Shown: positions 50,256-58,485 of the stretch, one piece after another
Position numbering within the stretch: position 1 is the first letter of the stretch
Layout of the letters: every line of letters starts with the position of its first letter
NCBI RefSeq assembly: GCF_013113715.1
Contig: NZ_CP053344.1
Span: 1,178,001-1,242,000 of the forward strand
Direction: 5' to 3'
DNA: 64,000 nt
Source of the DNA: Herbiconiux sp. SALV-R1
Lineage (GTDB): Bacteria; Actinomycetota; Actinomycetes; Actinomycetales; Microbacteriaceae
Notes under the pieces: model-generated
Seen by the model: only the letters and a program-made list of their open reading frames with translations
The model's database searches: none
Told to the model about the DNA's origin: nothing
Program-made: the position numbers and the translations under genes

Positions 50256-52625
50256 TCAGCGCGGGTCGCTGCCGCTCGACCGACCTCCTTCCTCGGATGC
50301 CTCGGGTTCGGCGGGCTTGTGCTTGTCGCTCAGCACCGCCAGGTTAGCGGGGAGCACCTGACGATCGGATGAGCGTCTGGTCCAGTCCTCGACCGTCCAC
50401 TTGGTGCGCTGGGCGTGCCGGTAGAGCTCGGTGTCGGGGTTCACCACGGTGGCGTTGCCCACCAGTTGCAGCCAGGCCACGTCGGCGAGCGAGTCGCCGT
50501 AGCCGTACGACTGGGTGAGGTTCGCCCCGTGCTTGTCGGCGTACTCGCGCAGCCACGCGGCGCGGGCCTCGTCGACCAGCGGGGGAGTGGCGAGGTAGCC
50601 GGTCATCACGCCCTTCGAGGCGTGCATCTCGCCGGCGACGATCTCGTCGAAGTACGGGGCGAACGGCTCGGCCGCCGAGCGGGTGGCGCCGGTGACGAGA
50701 ACCGTGCGATGACCTGCCGCGCGGTGCTGCGCGACCCGGTCGAGCGCATCCGGAATCGCCCGCCCGAGCATCGCCGCACCGAACTGGCCCTTCACGAGGC
50801 GCTGCAGCTCGTCGACGCGGATGCCGCGGTATCGGCGCACCAGCGTGCGGATGAACTCGCCCCGGTCGCGGTGGTCGACCCGCAGGTACTTCGGCACGTT
50901 GAGCATGAGCGAGGCGAACTCCTGCGGCCACTGCGCCTTCGGGATGAGCGCGAGGCGCACCCAGAGGTACTGCTCGACCAGGTTCGACTCCACCACGGTG
51001 CCCTCGAAGTCGAACACCGCGAGCACGTCGCTGCGCACGGGCAGCGCACGCTTGGCGCGGGCGCGGCCGGCCGGGCGGTTGGCGTAGGCCTTGGTGAGCC
51101 CGGTGATCGAGGGGAAGTGCGTGTTCTGGAAGTAGTCGTGCCAGTCGATGTCGACGACGTCGAAGCCGCGGTCGGCCTTGAGCTCGGCCGGGATGGAGTT
51201 GTGCAGCGCCAGCGCGTTGCGGTCGTCGAAGATGAGCTCGGTCTGCACGTAGGCGCGGTAGAGCTCGGCGAAGTAGCGCAGCTGCTGGAGGCCCCGCTGG
51301 CGCTGGTGGAGGGTCTGCGTCCAGGCCCGGGTGCGGGTGGTGGAGGGCATGCGCGCCACCGCGCTGTCGGCGGCGTCGGCGAGACGCTCCTGCAGGCGGA
51401 GCGTGCGCTCGACCGAGCGACCGCCCGGGAAGCGCCACGAAGGCACCTGGATGGGGCCGTCGTCGTGCGGCATGGGGTTCTTGGTGAAGAACTCCTTGAC
51501 GTTCTCGTACATGGAGTGGAAGGGCAGCGGGTTCCGCGCGCCCGAGACCACCTGGTAGTAGTTCGGCTCGTCGACGGGCGCCGGGGTGACCGCGGCGGCG
51601 AGGATGGCGTTCACCACGAAGTCGACCGGGATGACGTCGAGGATGGAGTCGGGAACACCCGGGAACTCGGGGAGCTGCCCGCGGCCGTAGGCCATGATGA
51701 GCGGGTCGGCGACCTTGAAGCCGTCGAGCCAGCCCGGCACCGGGTGGCGCAGCGCGCTCTCGATGATCGAGGGGCGCACGATCGACAGGCGGTGCCCCGC
51801 GGTGCCCCACAGCTCCTCGGCTGCGCGCTCGGCGAAGGCCTTGGTGAGGGTGTAGACGTCAGTCCAGCCGAGCGACTCGGCACGGATGCGGCCGTGCTCG
51901 ACCAGTCGCTTGGTGACCCATTCGATGCGGGCCGCCTCCGCATCCTGAGCGACGGCCTGCGGGCCCACCTTGCCGAGCTTCGAGCGCGACTCGGCGAGCA
52001 GCTTCTTCAGCACCTCGGGCTGGCGCGAGGCCATCTCGACGCGGCGGCGGGCCGACTTCGCGGCGGCGTTCTCGGCGCGCCAGTCGATCTCGTGGGCGAG
52101 CGGGGCCTCGAGCGAGACGCCCTTGCGCATGCCCGCGACGTAGGCGGTGGAGACGTGCACGACGTGCGGGTCGCTGCCGGAGGCGAGGAGGGCTCCGTAG
52201 ATGCCGGTGGCGCCGTCGACGTTGGTCTGGAAGGCCTCGTCGATGGGCGGGTCGAAGGAGACCGTGGAGGCGGAGTGGATGACTACGTCGATGTCACCGG
52301 GCAGCTCGCCCGGGTTCGCGAGGTCGCCCTGGATGACGCTGAGACGTTCGCGCACCGCGCGCTCGACCTCCGCCTCACCGACCGTCTCGCGCCAGGTCTT
52401 GAACACGGGCTTCTTCAGCAGCGTCTGCAGGCGAGCCTCACCCGTGGTGCGCGACTTCGGCCTGATGAGGAGCGAGACTCGCGTGTCGGGGTGGGTGGAG
52501 AGCAGGCGCTCGAGGACGGCCTGGCCCACGAAGCCGGTGCCGCCGGTGAGCAGCACGTGCGAGGAGCCGAGGGTGAAGTCGGGGTTCGCGGGCTGCGTCT
52601 CGGTGCTCGGGGTGGTCTCGGTCAT
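50256..52625 (-). CDS. fatty acyl reductase fused to a HAD-type phosphatase
   Basis: A 789-residue fusion. Residues ~20-480 are an NAD(P)-dependent fatty acyl-CoA reductase: TGGTGFVG at 27-34, VSTAYVAG, and the catalytic tyrosine-lysine in VYTLTKAF. Residues ~530-750 form a HAD phosphatase: motif I is DFEGT with Asp539 and a Glu at 541 instead of the usual second Asp, then TGAT, a lysine in SKG and GYGDSLAD. The first half would give a fatty alcohol. The HAD part could remove a phosphate from a lipid precursor. The start overlaps the upstream paralogue gene by four bases and the intact diiron gene follows after 14 bases, so all three are one unit. Confidence 0.9.
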   Translation of the reverse strand: MTETTPSTETQPANPDFTLGSSHVLLTGGTGFVGQAVLERLLSTHPDTRVSLLIRPKSRTTGEARLQTLLKKPVFKTWRETVGEAEVERAVRERLSVIQGDLANPGELPGDIDVVIHSASTVSFDPPIDEAFQTNVDGATGIYGALLASGSDPHVVHVSTAYVAGMRKGVSLEAPLAHEIDWRAENAAAKSARRRVEMASRQPEVLKKLLAESRSKLGKVGPQAVAQDAEAARIEWVTKRLVEHGRIRAESLGWTDVYTLTKAFAERAAEELWGTAGHRLSIVRPSIIESALRHPVPGWLDGFKVADPLIMAYGRGQLPEFPGVPDSILDVIPVDFVVNAILAAAVTPAPVDEPNYYQVVSGARNPLPFHSMYENVKEFFTKNPMPHDDGPIQVPSWRFPGGRSVERTLRLQERLADAADSAVARMPSTTRTRAWTQTLHQRQRGLQQLRYFAELYRAYVQTELIFDDRNALALHNSIPAELKADRGFDVVDIDWHDYFQNTHFPSITGLTKAYANRPAGRARAKRALPVRSDVLAVFDFEGTVVESNLVEQYLWVRLALIPKAQWPQEFASLMLNVPKYLRVDHRDRGEFIRTLVRRYRGIRVDELQRLVKGQFGAAMLGRAIPDALDRVAQHRAAGHRTVLVTGATRSAAEPFAPYFDEIVAGEMHASKGVMTGYLATPPLVDEARAAWLREYADKHGANLTQSYGYGDSLADVAWLQLVGNATVVNPDTELYRHAQRTKWTVEDWTRRSSDRQVLPANLAVLSDKHKPAEPEASEEGGRSSGSDPR

Positions 52626-53554
52626 CCGTGCGTTCTGCCTTCTGTGGGGGTCGTGGTGGAGGGTTTCGCCGCACCCGGTCGGAGAGCGTGCACGACGCCC
52701 GCCGCGCGGCGGCCGAGCCGCCTGGCGAAGGCGCCCGCCCGGCCCGCCGGGTCGAGTGCCGTCGACCTGGCGTCTCGCACGAGGTGCAGGGGGTCGAGGC
52801 CGGGGAGCTCGCGCACCCTGGTGTCGACCTCCTCGGCGAGGGAGGCGTCGAAGAGGTGTTCGTAGAAGAAGCGGGTCTCGGATGCCGCGAGGCTCGAGGC
52901 GCCGATCGGCCACTGGATGCGGGGGAGGCCACGCCGGGCGAGCGCTCGCGCCCCCTTCGACTCGCCGAGCCGGCGCTCGGAGTCGGCCTCGACGAACTCG
53001 CGGTGCCTCGCCTTCACCGTCTGCACGCGTTCGAGCAGAGCGAGGAGGGCCGGATGCGGGTCGGACTCCGCCAGGCGTCGGTACGCGGCCTCGGTGATCC
53101 ATTCGTCGACCCCCACCGAGGTGAGATGGAGGGCGATGACGTCGGTGCCGATGGAGTTCGCGCGGAACGACTCGACGATGGGGGTCGCGCGCTCGGCGAC
53201 CTCGAGCAGGAAGGAGCGCACCCGGGGCAGCTCCTGCGTGGTGAGGAGGTCGTGGCCGTGGGCGGTGACGATCTGCTCGAAGGCGTCGGCGATCCAGTAC
53301 TTCTCGAAGGCCCAGGTGGTGAGGAAGGCGGTGACCCGCGCATCCTTGTGCGTGGGGGTGACGAGCACGTTGCGGAGGTAGGTCATGGTCGAGCGCTCGA
53401 GCTCGCGGGCGTAGGCCAGCAGCCGCACCGTCTCGGGGCGCAGCGGAGTCGCCGTGAGGGCGTCGAAGTCGATCTCGGAGCGGTGGCTGCCGACTGCCGT
53501 GCGAGCGAAGTCGCGCACGTCGAACCGGGCCCCTGCAGGCTCGTCGACGTTCAT
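52622..53554 (-). CDS. degenerate ferritin-like paralogue of the diiron protein
   Basis: A 310-residue protein that aligns well with the diiron protein downstream (shared LVTPTHKD, EWITEAAYRRLA, ARH). Of six metal ligands, three are changed: the positions of Glu77, His80 and Glu171 are Lys85, Ile88 and Lys181, while Glu53, Glu151 and His184 are kept. So a standard diiron centre is unlikely. It has an extra C-terminal tail of ~40 basic residues. It may be a regulatory or partner subunit of the intact protein. The ATG at 53554 follows GGAGAG and is the first gene of the leftward arm. An upstream in-frame start would overlap the promoter. Confidence 0.8.
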   Translation of the reverse strand: MNVDEPAGARFDVRDFARTAVGSHRSEIDFDALTATPLRPETVRLLAYARELERSTMTYLRNVLVTPTHKDARVTAFLTTWAFEKYWIADAFEQIVTAHGHDLLTTQELPRVRSFLLEVAERATPIVESFRANSIGTDVIALHLTSVGVDEWITEAAYRRLAESDPHPALLALLERVQTVKARHREFVEADSERRLGESKGARALARRGLPRIQWPIGASSLAASETRFFYEHLFDASLAEEVDTRVRELPGLDPLHLVRDARSTALDPAGRAGAFARRLGRRAAGVVHALRPGAAKPSTTTPTEGRTHG

Positions 53555-53628
53555 CGTGTGCTCTCCGGACAAACGCGGGTCCCTTCGCGGCGCGGCGTAC
53601 AAGGTGGGTGTGTGAGTGCGCTCGTCTG

Positions 53629-53649
53629 ACGCTACGCACTCCGTAGCGT
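53629..53649. promoter_or_regulatory. 21-bp inverted repeat between the two arms of the lipid cluster
   Basis: ACGCTACG and CGTAGCGT are perfect reverse complements around the five bases CACTC. The last base of the repeat is the first of the likely -10 box of the rightward arm (TATCCT, 53649-53654), and the repeat also lies in the leftward promoter region. This is the size and symmetry of a TetR-family operator. One of the two TetR genes 3.4-4.8 kb away is a possible binder. Confidence 0.75.
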
Positions 53650-53654
53650 ATCCT
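53649..53654 (+). promoter_or_regulatory. -10 box of the rightward lipid arm
   Basis: TATCCT ends seven bases before the ATG of the dehydrogenase at 53662, the spacing of leaderless promoters seen elsewhere in the window. It overlaps the end of the inverted repeat, so a bound repressor would block it. Confidence 0.6.
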
Positions 53655-53661
53655 AAGCATC

Positions 53662-54504
53662 ATGGTGACGGCTCTGGTGACCGGTGGCACGTCCGGGATC
53701 GGCGCCTCGTTCGCGCGGGCCCTGGCGCTGCGCGGATACGACCTCGTGCTCGTGGCACGCGACGAGAAGCGACTCGGCGAGATGGCCGACGAACTGCGGG
53801 CGGAGGGCGTCTCGAGCGTCGAGACGATCTCGGCCGACCTCTCGGTGCGCGCCGACATCGACCGGGTCGCCGAGCGGCTCGAGAGCACCGAGAGCCCCAT
53901 CGACTTCCTGGTGAACAACGCGGGCTTCGGCATCCACGGCTCGCTGCTCGAGCGCGACGTGAGCATCCACGAGCGGGCCCTCGACGTGATGTGCCTCGCC
54001 GTGCTCGTGCTGGGCGGCGCCGCAGGGCGGTCGATGAAGGCCAGGCGCCGCGGCACCATCCTCAACGTCTCGAGCGTGGCGGGCACGATCGCCACCGGCA
54101 ACTACTCCGCGGTCAAGGCCTGGACCACCGCCTACACCGAGGGTCTCGCCGTCGAGCTCAAGGGCACGGGCGTGCAGGTGTCGGCGGTGCTGCCCGGCTG
54201 GGTGCGCACCGAGTTCCACGAGCGGGCCGGCATCCGCACCCGCTCCATCCCGAACGTGCTCTGGCTCGACGCCGACGACCTCGTCGCCGAGGCCCTCCAC
54301 GACGTCGCGCGCGGCGCGGTGCTCTCGGTTCCCAGCAAGCGCTTCAAGGTGCTCTTCTTCTTCACCCGGCATCTGCCGCGCCGGGTCATCCGGTACATCT
54401 CGGGGCGCATCTCCTCGAGCCGCAACAAACCGGCCGAACCCTCGGCCGCGAACACAGGATCGGGGTCGGGAGTGCAGCAGTCGTCAGCGGAGGTGAAGCG
54501 GTGA
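53662..54504 (+). CDS. short-chain dehydrogenase of the ether-lipid cluster
   Basis: A 280-residue short-chain dehydrogenase with TGGTSGIGASFA at the N-terminus, VNNAGFG near residue 88, and the catalytic serine, tyrosine and lysine (NVSSVAGT; NYSAVKAW). The C-terminal FFFTRHLPRRVIRYI resembles the membrane-associated end of acyl-DHAP reductase-like proteins and the 17-beta-HSD type. By context it would reduce the ketone of alkyl-DHAP to alkyl-glycerol-3-phosphate. Its stop overlaps the acyltransferase start by four bases. The start codon is probably leaderless. Confidence 0.88.
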   Translation: MVTALVTGGTSGIGASFARALALRGYDLVLVARDEKRLGEMADELRAEGVSSVETISADLSVRADIDRVAERLESTESPIDFLVNNAGFGIHGSLLERDVSIHERALDVMCLAVLVLGGAAGRSMKARRRGTILNVSSVAGTIATGNYSAVKAWTTAYTEGLAVELKGTGVQVSAVLPGWVRTEFHERAGIRTRSIPNVLWLDADDLVAEALHDVARGAVLSVPSKRFKVLFFFTRHLPRRVIRYISGRISSSRNKPAEPSAANTGSGSGVQQSSAEVKR

Positions 54505-55310
54505 GCGAGAAGCACCACGGCGAGGAGTCGCACGGCGAGGAGTCGCACGGCGAGAAGCACCACGGCCTGATCGCCCCGCCGAAAGACCGGTTCACCTCGG
54601 GCACGATGGCCGCGATGCGCTTCGTGGCCCAGCGGATGCTGCTGAAGCCGGTGGTGTGGTCGATCACCCGCGTCACCGTGCGCGGGCACGAGGCGGTCAA
54701 GGGCGTGAAGGGCGCGTTCATCGTGGTGGCGAACCACTCCAGCCACCTCGACGCCCCGCTCATCATGTGCGGCCTGCCGCGCCGTCTCGGCCGCTATCTC
54801 GCCGCCGGTGCCGCCGCCGACTACTTCTTCGACATCTGGTGGCGGCGCATCCTCACCGCCCTGTTCTTCAACGCGTTCCCCATCGACCGCACCGGCACCG
54901 CCGCCCGCCAGGGCGTGTCGAAGAAGCTGCTGGGCCGCGGGGTGCCGCTGCTGGTGTTCCCCGAGGGCACGCGCTCGAAGACCGGCGAGATGGCCTCGTT
55001 CAAGGCAGGGGCGGCCGCGCTGTCGATCTCGTGCGACGTTCCGTGCGTGCCGGTCGCGCTCGTCGGTGCGAGCCTCGCCATGCCCCGCGGCCGCAACTGG
55101 CCCATCCCCGGCCGGCCGCCCGTGGCCGTCATCTTCGGCGAGCCCATGCTCGGGCTCCCCGGCGAGACGCCCGACCAGTTCTCCGCCCGCATCCAGCGCG
55201 AGGTGCGGCGCCTCCACTCCACCGCAGCGGCCAGCGACGAGATCCCGGCGCTGCCGGTGATCGGCCAGAAGTCGTCGCAGAGCAGAACCATCTCGAAGGG
55301 AGCCGCATGA
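54501..55310 (+). CDS. PlsC-type acyltransferase with a histidine-rich N-terminus
   Basis: A 269-residue protein. Residues ~50-250 are a PlsC/LPLAT domain with the catalytic NHSSHLD (His79, Asp84) and FPEGTRSKTG near residues 153-162. In this operon it would acylate DHAP to acyl-DHAP, the substrate of the next enzyme; acylation of glycerol-3-phosphate or lysophosphatidate is the alternative. The N-terminal 22 residues contain eight histidines and many glutamates, encoded by a 15-bp repeat of 2.7 copies, which may bind metal. The GTG at 54501 overlaps the upstream stop and its own stop overlaps the next ATG. Confidence 0.9.
   Translation: MSEKHHGEESHGEESHGEKHHGLIAPPKDRFTSGTMAAMRFVAQRMLLKPVVWSITRVTVRGHEAVKGVKGAFIVVANHSSHLDAPLIMCGLPRRLGRYLAAGAAADYFFDIWWRRILTALFFNAFPIDRTGTAARQGVSKKLLGRGVPLLVFPEGTRSKTGEMASFKAGAAALSISCDVPCVPVALVGASLAMPRGRNWPIPGRPPVAVIFGEPMLGLPGETPDQFSARIQREVRRLHSTAAASDEIPALPVIGQKSSQSRTISKGAA
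54516..54557. repeat. 15-bp repeat encoding the histidine-rich start of the acyltransferase
   Basis: CACGGCGAGGAGTCG is repeated at 54516-54530 and 54531-54545 and partly again from 54546. The unit keeps frame and encodes HGEES, giving the metal-binding-like N-terminus. Confidence 0.8.
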
Positions 55311-57046
55311 CCGACGTCAAGCACATGAAGTGGTGGGGCTGGGGCCTCGAGGGCGTCGGCTTCCACCACGAGGACAAGCCCGCCTTCGCGCCGTTCGTGA
55401 AGAAGGCGGTGGCGCTCGACCTCTCGGTGCCGCCGGAGGCGCCGATCTCCTTCGACCAGCTCACCGTCGCGCCGCCGCGCCTGTCGCCGGCGTTCGAGGC
55501 CGAGCTCGTCGCCATCGTCGGCGAGGACAACGCGCACACCACCGACGAGTCGCGCGTGGTGCACGCCTACGGCAAGTCGATCCGCGACCTGCTGCGCATC
55601 CGCCGCAACGAGATCGCACGGGTTCCCGACATCGTGGTGTACCCGGGCGACGAGTGGGACGTGCAGCAGATCGTCGACGCCGCCGTCGCCGCGAACGCCG
55701 TCATCATCCCGTTCGGCGGGGGCTCGAACATCGCCGGCAGCCTCGAGCCGCTGGCCGACGAGACGCGCACGGTCGTGTCGCTCGACCTCGGGCGCCTGAA
55801 CCGCGTGCTCGACATCGACGAGGGCTCGGGCCTCGCGCGCATCCAGGCGGGAACCCAGGGCCCTGACATGGAGGAGCAGCTGAACGCCAAGGGCTGGACG
55901 ATGGGGCACTTCCCCGACTCGTTCACCCACTCGACGCTCGGCGGCTGGGTGGCCACCCGCTCCTCCGGCATGCAGAGCGACAAGTACGGCGACATCGCCG
56001 ACATCACCCGGGGCCTCCGCATGGTGCGCCCCGGCGAGATCGTCGAGCTGCGGCCGCTGCCGTCGACCTCGACGGGGCCGTCGGTGCGCGAGATGATCAT
56101 CGGCTCGGAGGGGCGCCTCGGCGTCATCACCGAGGTCACCGTGCAGGTGCACCGCCAGCCCGCGGTGCGCGAGGTGCAGGCCTACTTCTTCCCGAACTGG
56201 GACGCCGGGCTCGCCGCCATGCACGAGATCTCGGAGTCGGATGCGTCGCCGTCGATCACCCGTGTCTCCGACGCCAGGGAGAGCGGCTTCTCGCTGGCCA
56301 CCCGCAAGGCGTCGAAGGGCATCTCGGGTGCTGCGCAGAACGTGCTCATGTCGGTGCTGAAGCGCCGCGGCTGGGTGCTGGAAGACATGTGCTTGTCGTT
56401 CATCGGCTACGAGGGCAGCGAGTCGCACGTGGCGTACGAGAAGAAGCTCGTCGGCGCCATCGTGAAGAAGCACGGCGGGCTCGGGGTCGGCAAGGGCCCC
56501 GGCGCGCTCTACGACCAGAAGAAGTTCGACACGCCCTACCTGCGCGACTTCCTGCTCGACCGGGGCGCCGCCGCCGACGTGTCGGAGACGGCGGCGCCGT
56601 GGTCGCGCCTGCACGAGGTGTACGACACGACGGTCGCCGCCGCGAACGCCGCCTACGACGCGCTCGGGGTGCACGGCTGGATCATGTGCCACCTCTCGCA
56701 CTCCTACCACTCGGGTGCCTGCCTCTACTTCACCTTCGCCTTCGTGTACGGCGACGACCCGATCGGTCAGTACGAGGTGGTGAAGAAGTCGATCCAGCAG
56801 GCGTTCCAGGATGCCGGCGGCACGCTCTCGCACCACCACGGCGTCGGTGTGGAGCACTCGCCGTGGATGGAGCAGGACATCTCCGCCGGCGGCGTCGCCC
56901 TCATGCAGGGGCTGTTCGACTCCGCCGACCCGAAGGGCCTGTTCAACCCGGGCAAGGTGCTCGGCACGGTGCAGCTCACGGCTGACGACGTGGCGGAGCT
57001 CGTGGCGGAGGCCCCGCGCGCCGCGGCGCCGGCGCCGGTGGAGTAG
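55307..57046 (+). CDS. alkyldihydroxyacetonephosphate synthase (AGPS family)
   Basis: A 579-residue FAD enzyme closely following the order of alkyl-DHAP synthase. Residues ~90-290 are the FAD-binding PCMH domain (IPFGGGSNIAG, GHFPDSFTHSTLGGWVATRSSGMQSDKYGDI, IMGSEGRLGVITE), and the C-terminal cap contains HSYHSGACLYFTFAF and GGTLSHHHGVG with His509-511, the signature of this family. It replaces the acyl chain of acyl-DHAP by a fatty alcohol, making the ether bond. A 45-residue N-terminal extension is present. The preceding acyltransferase and a fatty alcohol source (acyl reductase) on the other arm make the role convincing. The ATG overlaps the upstream stop. Confidence 0.93.
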   Translation: MTDVKHMKWWGWGLEGVGFHHEDKPAFAPFVKKAVALDLSVPPEAPISFDQLTVAPPRLSPAFEAELVAIVGEDNAHTTDESRVVHAYGKSIRDLLRIRRNEIARVPDIVVYPGDEWDVQQIVDAAVAANAVIIPFGGGSNIAGSLEPLADETRTVVSLDLGRLNRVLDIDEGSGLARIQAGTQGPDMEEQLNAKGWTMGHFPDSFTHSTLGGWVATRSSGMQSDKYGDIADITRGLRMVRPGEIVELRPLPSTSTGPSVREMIIGSEGRLGVITEVTVQVHRQPAVREVQAYFFPNWDAGLAAMHEISESDASPSITRVSDARESGFSLATRKASKGISGAAQNVLMSVLKRRGWVLEDMCLSFIGYEGSESHVAYEKKLVGAIVKKHGGLGVGKGPGALYDQKKFDTPYLRDFLLDRGAAADVSETAAPWSRLHEVYDTTVAAANAAYDALGVHGWIMCHLSHSYHSGACLYFTFAFVYGDDPIGQYEVVKKSIQQAFQDAGGTLSHHHGVGVEHSPWMEQDISAGGVALMQGLFDSADPKGLFNPGKVLGTVQLTADDVAELVAEAPRAAAPAPVE

Positions 57047-57050
57047 GGAG

Positions 57051-57662
57051 CTACTCAGCCGGCGGGGTGAGGGCGGGCCAGAGCAGCGTGAGCAGCCGGT
57101 CGGCCCACTCCTCGTCGGGCTCGCCGCCGCGGATGACGTGGCCGACCGCCGCACCCAGCAGCACGCTCACGGTGAGCTTCACGTCGAGGCCCTGACGCAG
57201 GTCGCCGCGCGCCACCGCCTCGTCGAGGAACGCGACGAGCTGGTGGCTGCGGTGCCTGATCATCACCCGCAGCTGCTCGGTGAACTGCCCGTCGTCGTCG
57301 ATCAGGATGGCGGCGACCGTCCCGCGCCCCACGATGTCCTGCACCCTCACCCGTGCCGCGCCCAGCAGCCAGTGCAGGGTGTCATAGGTCGACATGCCCT
57401 CGGGCAGCGTCACCTCGGTGGTGGCGGCGTCGATGGCGGCGACGATGAGGGCGTCGCGGTCGGCGTAGCGCCGGTAGATCGTCGTCTTCGCGACTCCGGA
57501 TGCTGCGGCCACCGCCTCCACGTTCACCCCGGCCGGCCCGCGGTCGCGCAGCAGCTGCAGGGTCGCGGCCACGATGCGCTCGTCGGCGCCGGGTCTGTCC
57601 TCCGCGGGCCTGTCCTCCGCCCCGTCGGGGTGATCGGCATCGTGCACGGACATGCTGCCCAT
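57051..57662 (-). CDS. TetR-family regulator downstream of the lipid cluster
   Basis: A 203-residue TetR-family protein. The helix-turn-helix is VNVEAVAAASGVAKTTIYRRYADRDAL at residues ~37-65. It faces the alkyl-DHAP synthase gene tail to tail with four bases between. It is a possible repressor of the cluster, because no other regulator lies closer. The ATG at 57662 or one at 57653 may be the start; ribosome sites are poor for both. Ligand unknown. Confidence 0.88.
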   Translation of the reverse strand: MGSMSVHDADHPDGAEDRPAEDRPGADERIVAATLQLLRDRGPAGVNVEAVAAASGVAKTTIYRRYADRDALIVAAIDAATTEVTLPEGMSTYDTLHWLLGAARVRVQDIVGRGTVAAILIDDDGQFTEQLRVMIRHRSHQLVAFLDEAVARGDLRQGLDVKLTVSVLLGAAVGHVIRGGEPDEEWADRLLTLLWPALTPPAE

Positions 57663-57700
57663 TATGCCGGGTGCGCCACGGCGTGTCCGGAGGCCCCGGT

Positions 57701-57790
57701 CGGGCTGTGCCCGGCCGACGCTACCCGACTGTCAGAGCCCGCAGCCGGGCTGGGCCCGGCCGACGCTACCCGCTCGTCAGAGCCCGCGGT
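57701..57790. repeat. 45-bp tandem duplication at the end of the second TetR gene
   Basis: Two copies, 57701-57745 and 57746-57790, with few differences. The right copy contains the last codons and stop of the second TetR gene (Arg-Gly-Leu-stop), and the left copy carries an echo of the same codons in the intergenic region. Confidence 0.85.
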
Positions 57791-58418
57791 CGACCATGTC
57801 GAGCAGCCGCTCGGTGGCGAAGTCGACCATGCGGTCGTCGAGGCCGCGCAACGGGCCGTCGATGACGAGCATCCCGAGCCCGTGAACGGTCGCCCAGGCC
57901 AGGAACTCCGCGTTCTGCCGCCGCTCGGGCGGCAGCAGGCCCGCCTCCACCAGCCGGTCGAGTGCGAGGCCCACCTGCTGGAACGGGGTGAGCCCCGCGC
58001 GACCCGCCTTCTCGGGCATCGTCGCGCGGCGCAGGTCGTCGGGAACGGTGAACGCGGTGCGGAAGAGCCCGGGCTCCTCCCGGGCGAAGCCGATGTAGCC
58101 GAGGCCGACCGCGCGCAACGTCATGCGCGCATCCTGTTCGGCGTCGCCCGAGGGCGGATGCGCGTCGAACTCGGCTTGGATGCGATCGGCCGAGAGGCCG
58201 AGGCAGACGTCGGAGACGGCCTGCAGCAGCGCGTCGCGATCGGCGAAGTGGCGGTAGGCGGCGTTGGGCGACACGCCGGCCCGCCGGGTCGCCTCCCGCA
58301 GCACCACGGCGGCCGGGCCGCCCTCGCGGGCCATCTCGACCGCCACCTCGATGAGCGCCTCGCGCAGGTCGCCGTGGCGGTACGTGCTGCGTGGGCCCGG
58401 CGTGCGGTCGTCGCTCAT
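57777..58418 (-). CDS. second TetR-family regulator
   Basis: A 213-residue TetR-family protein. The helix-turn-helix is VVLREATRRAGVSPNAAYRHFADRDAL, residues ~35-65, followed by a TetR_C ligand domain with hydrophobic residues. The ATG at 58418 starts after an inverted repeat (58486-58506) that is probably its own operator. It reads in the same direction as the first TetR gene, 115 bases apart. Its target, apart from itself, is not clear. Confidence 0.9.
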   Translation of the reverse strand: MSDDRTPGPRSTYRHGDLREALIEVAVEMAREGGPAAVVLREATRRAGVSPNAAYRHFADRDALLQAVSDVCLGLSADRIQAEFDAHPPSGDAEQDARMTLRAVGLGYIGFAREEPGLFRTAFTVPDDLRRATMPEKAGRAGLTPFQQVGLALDRLVEAGLLPPERRQNAEFLAWATVHGLGMLVIDGPLRGLDDRMVDFATERLLDMVDRGL

Positions 58419-58485
58419 GGGCGCCTCGGGTTCTGACGGGGGACGGGGGCGGCGCTCGCCCGTCGCGAGACGGCGGGGAGTCGTG

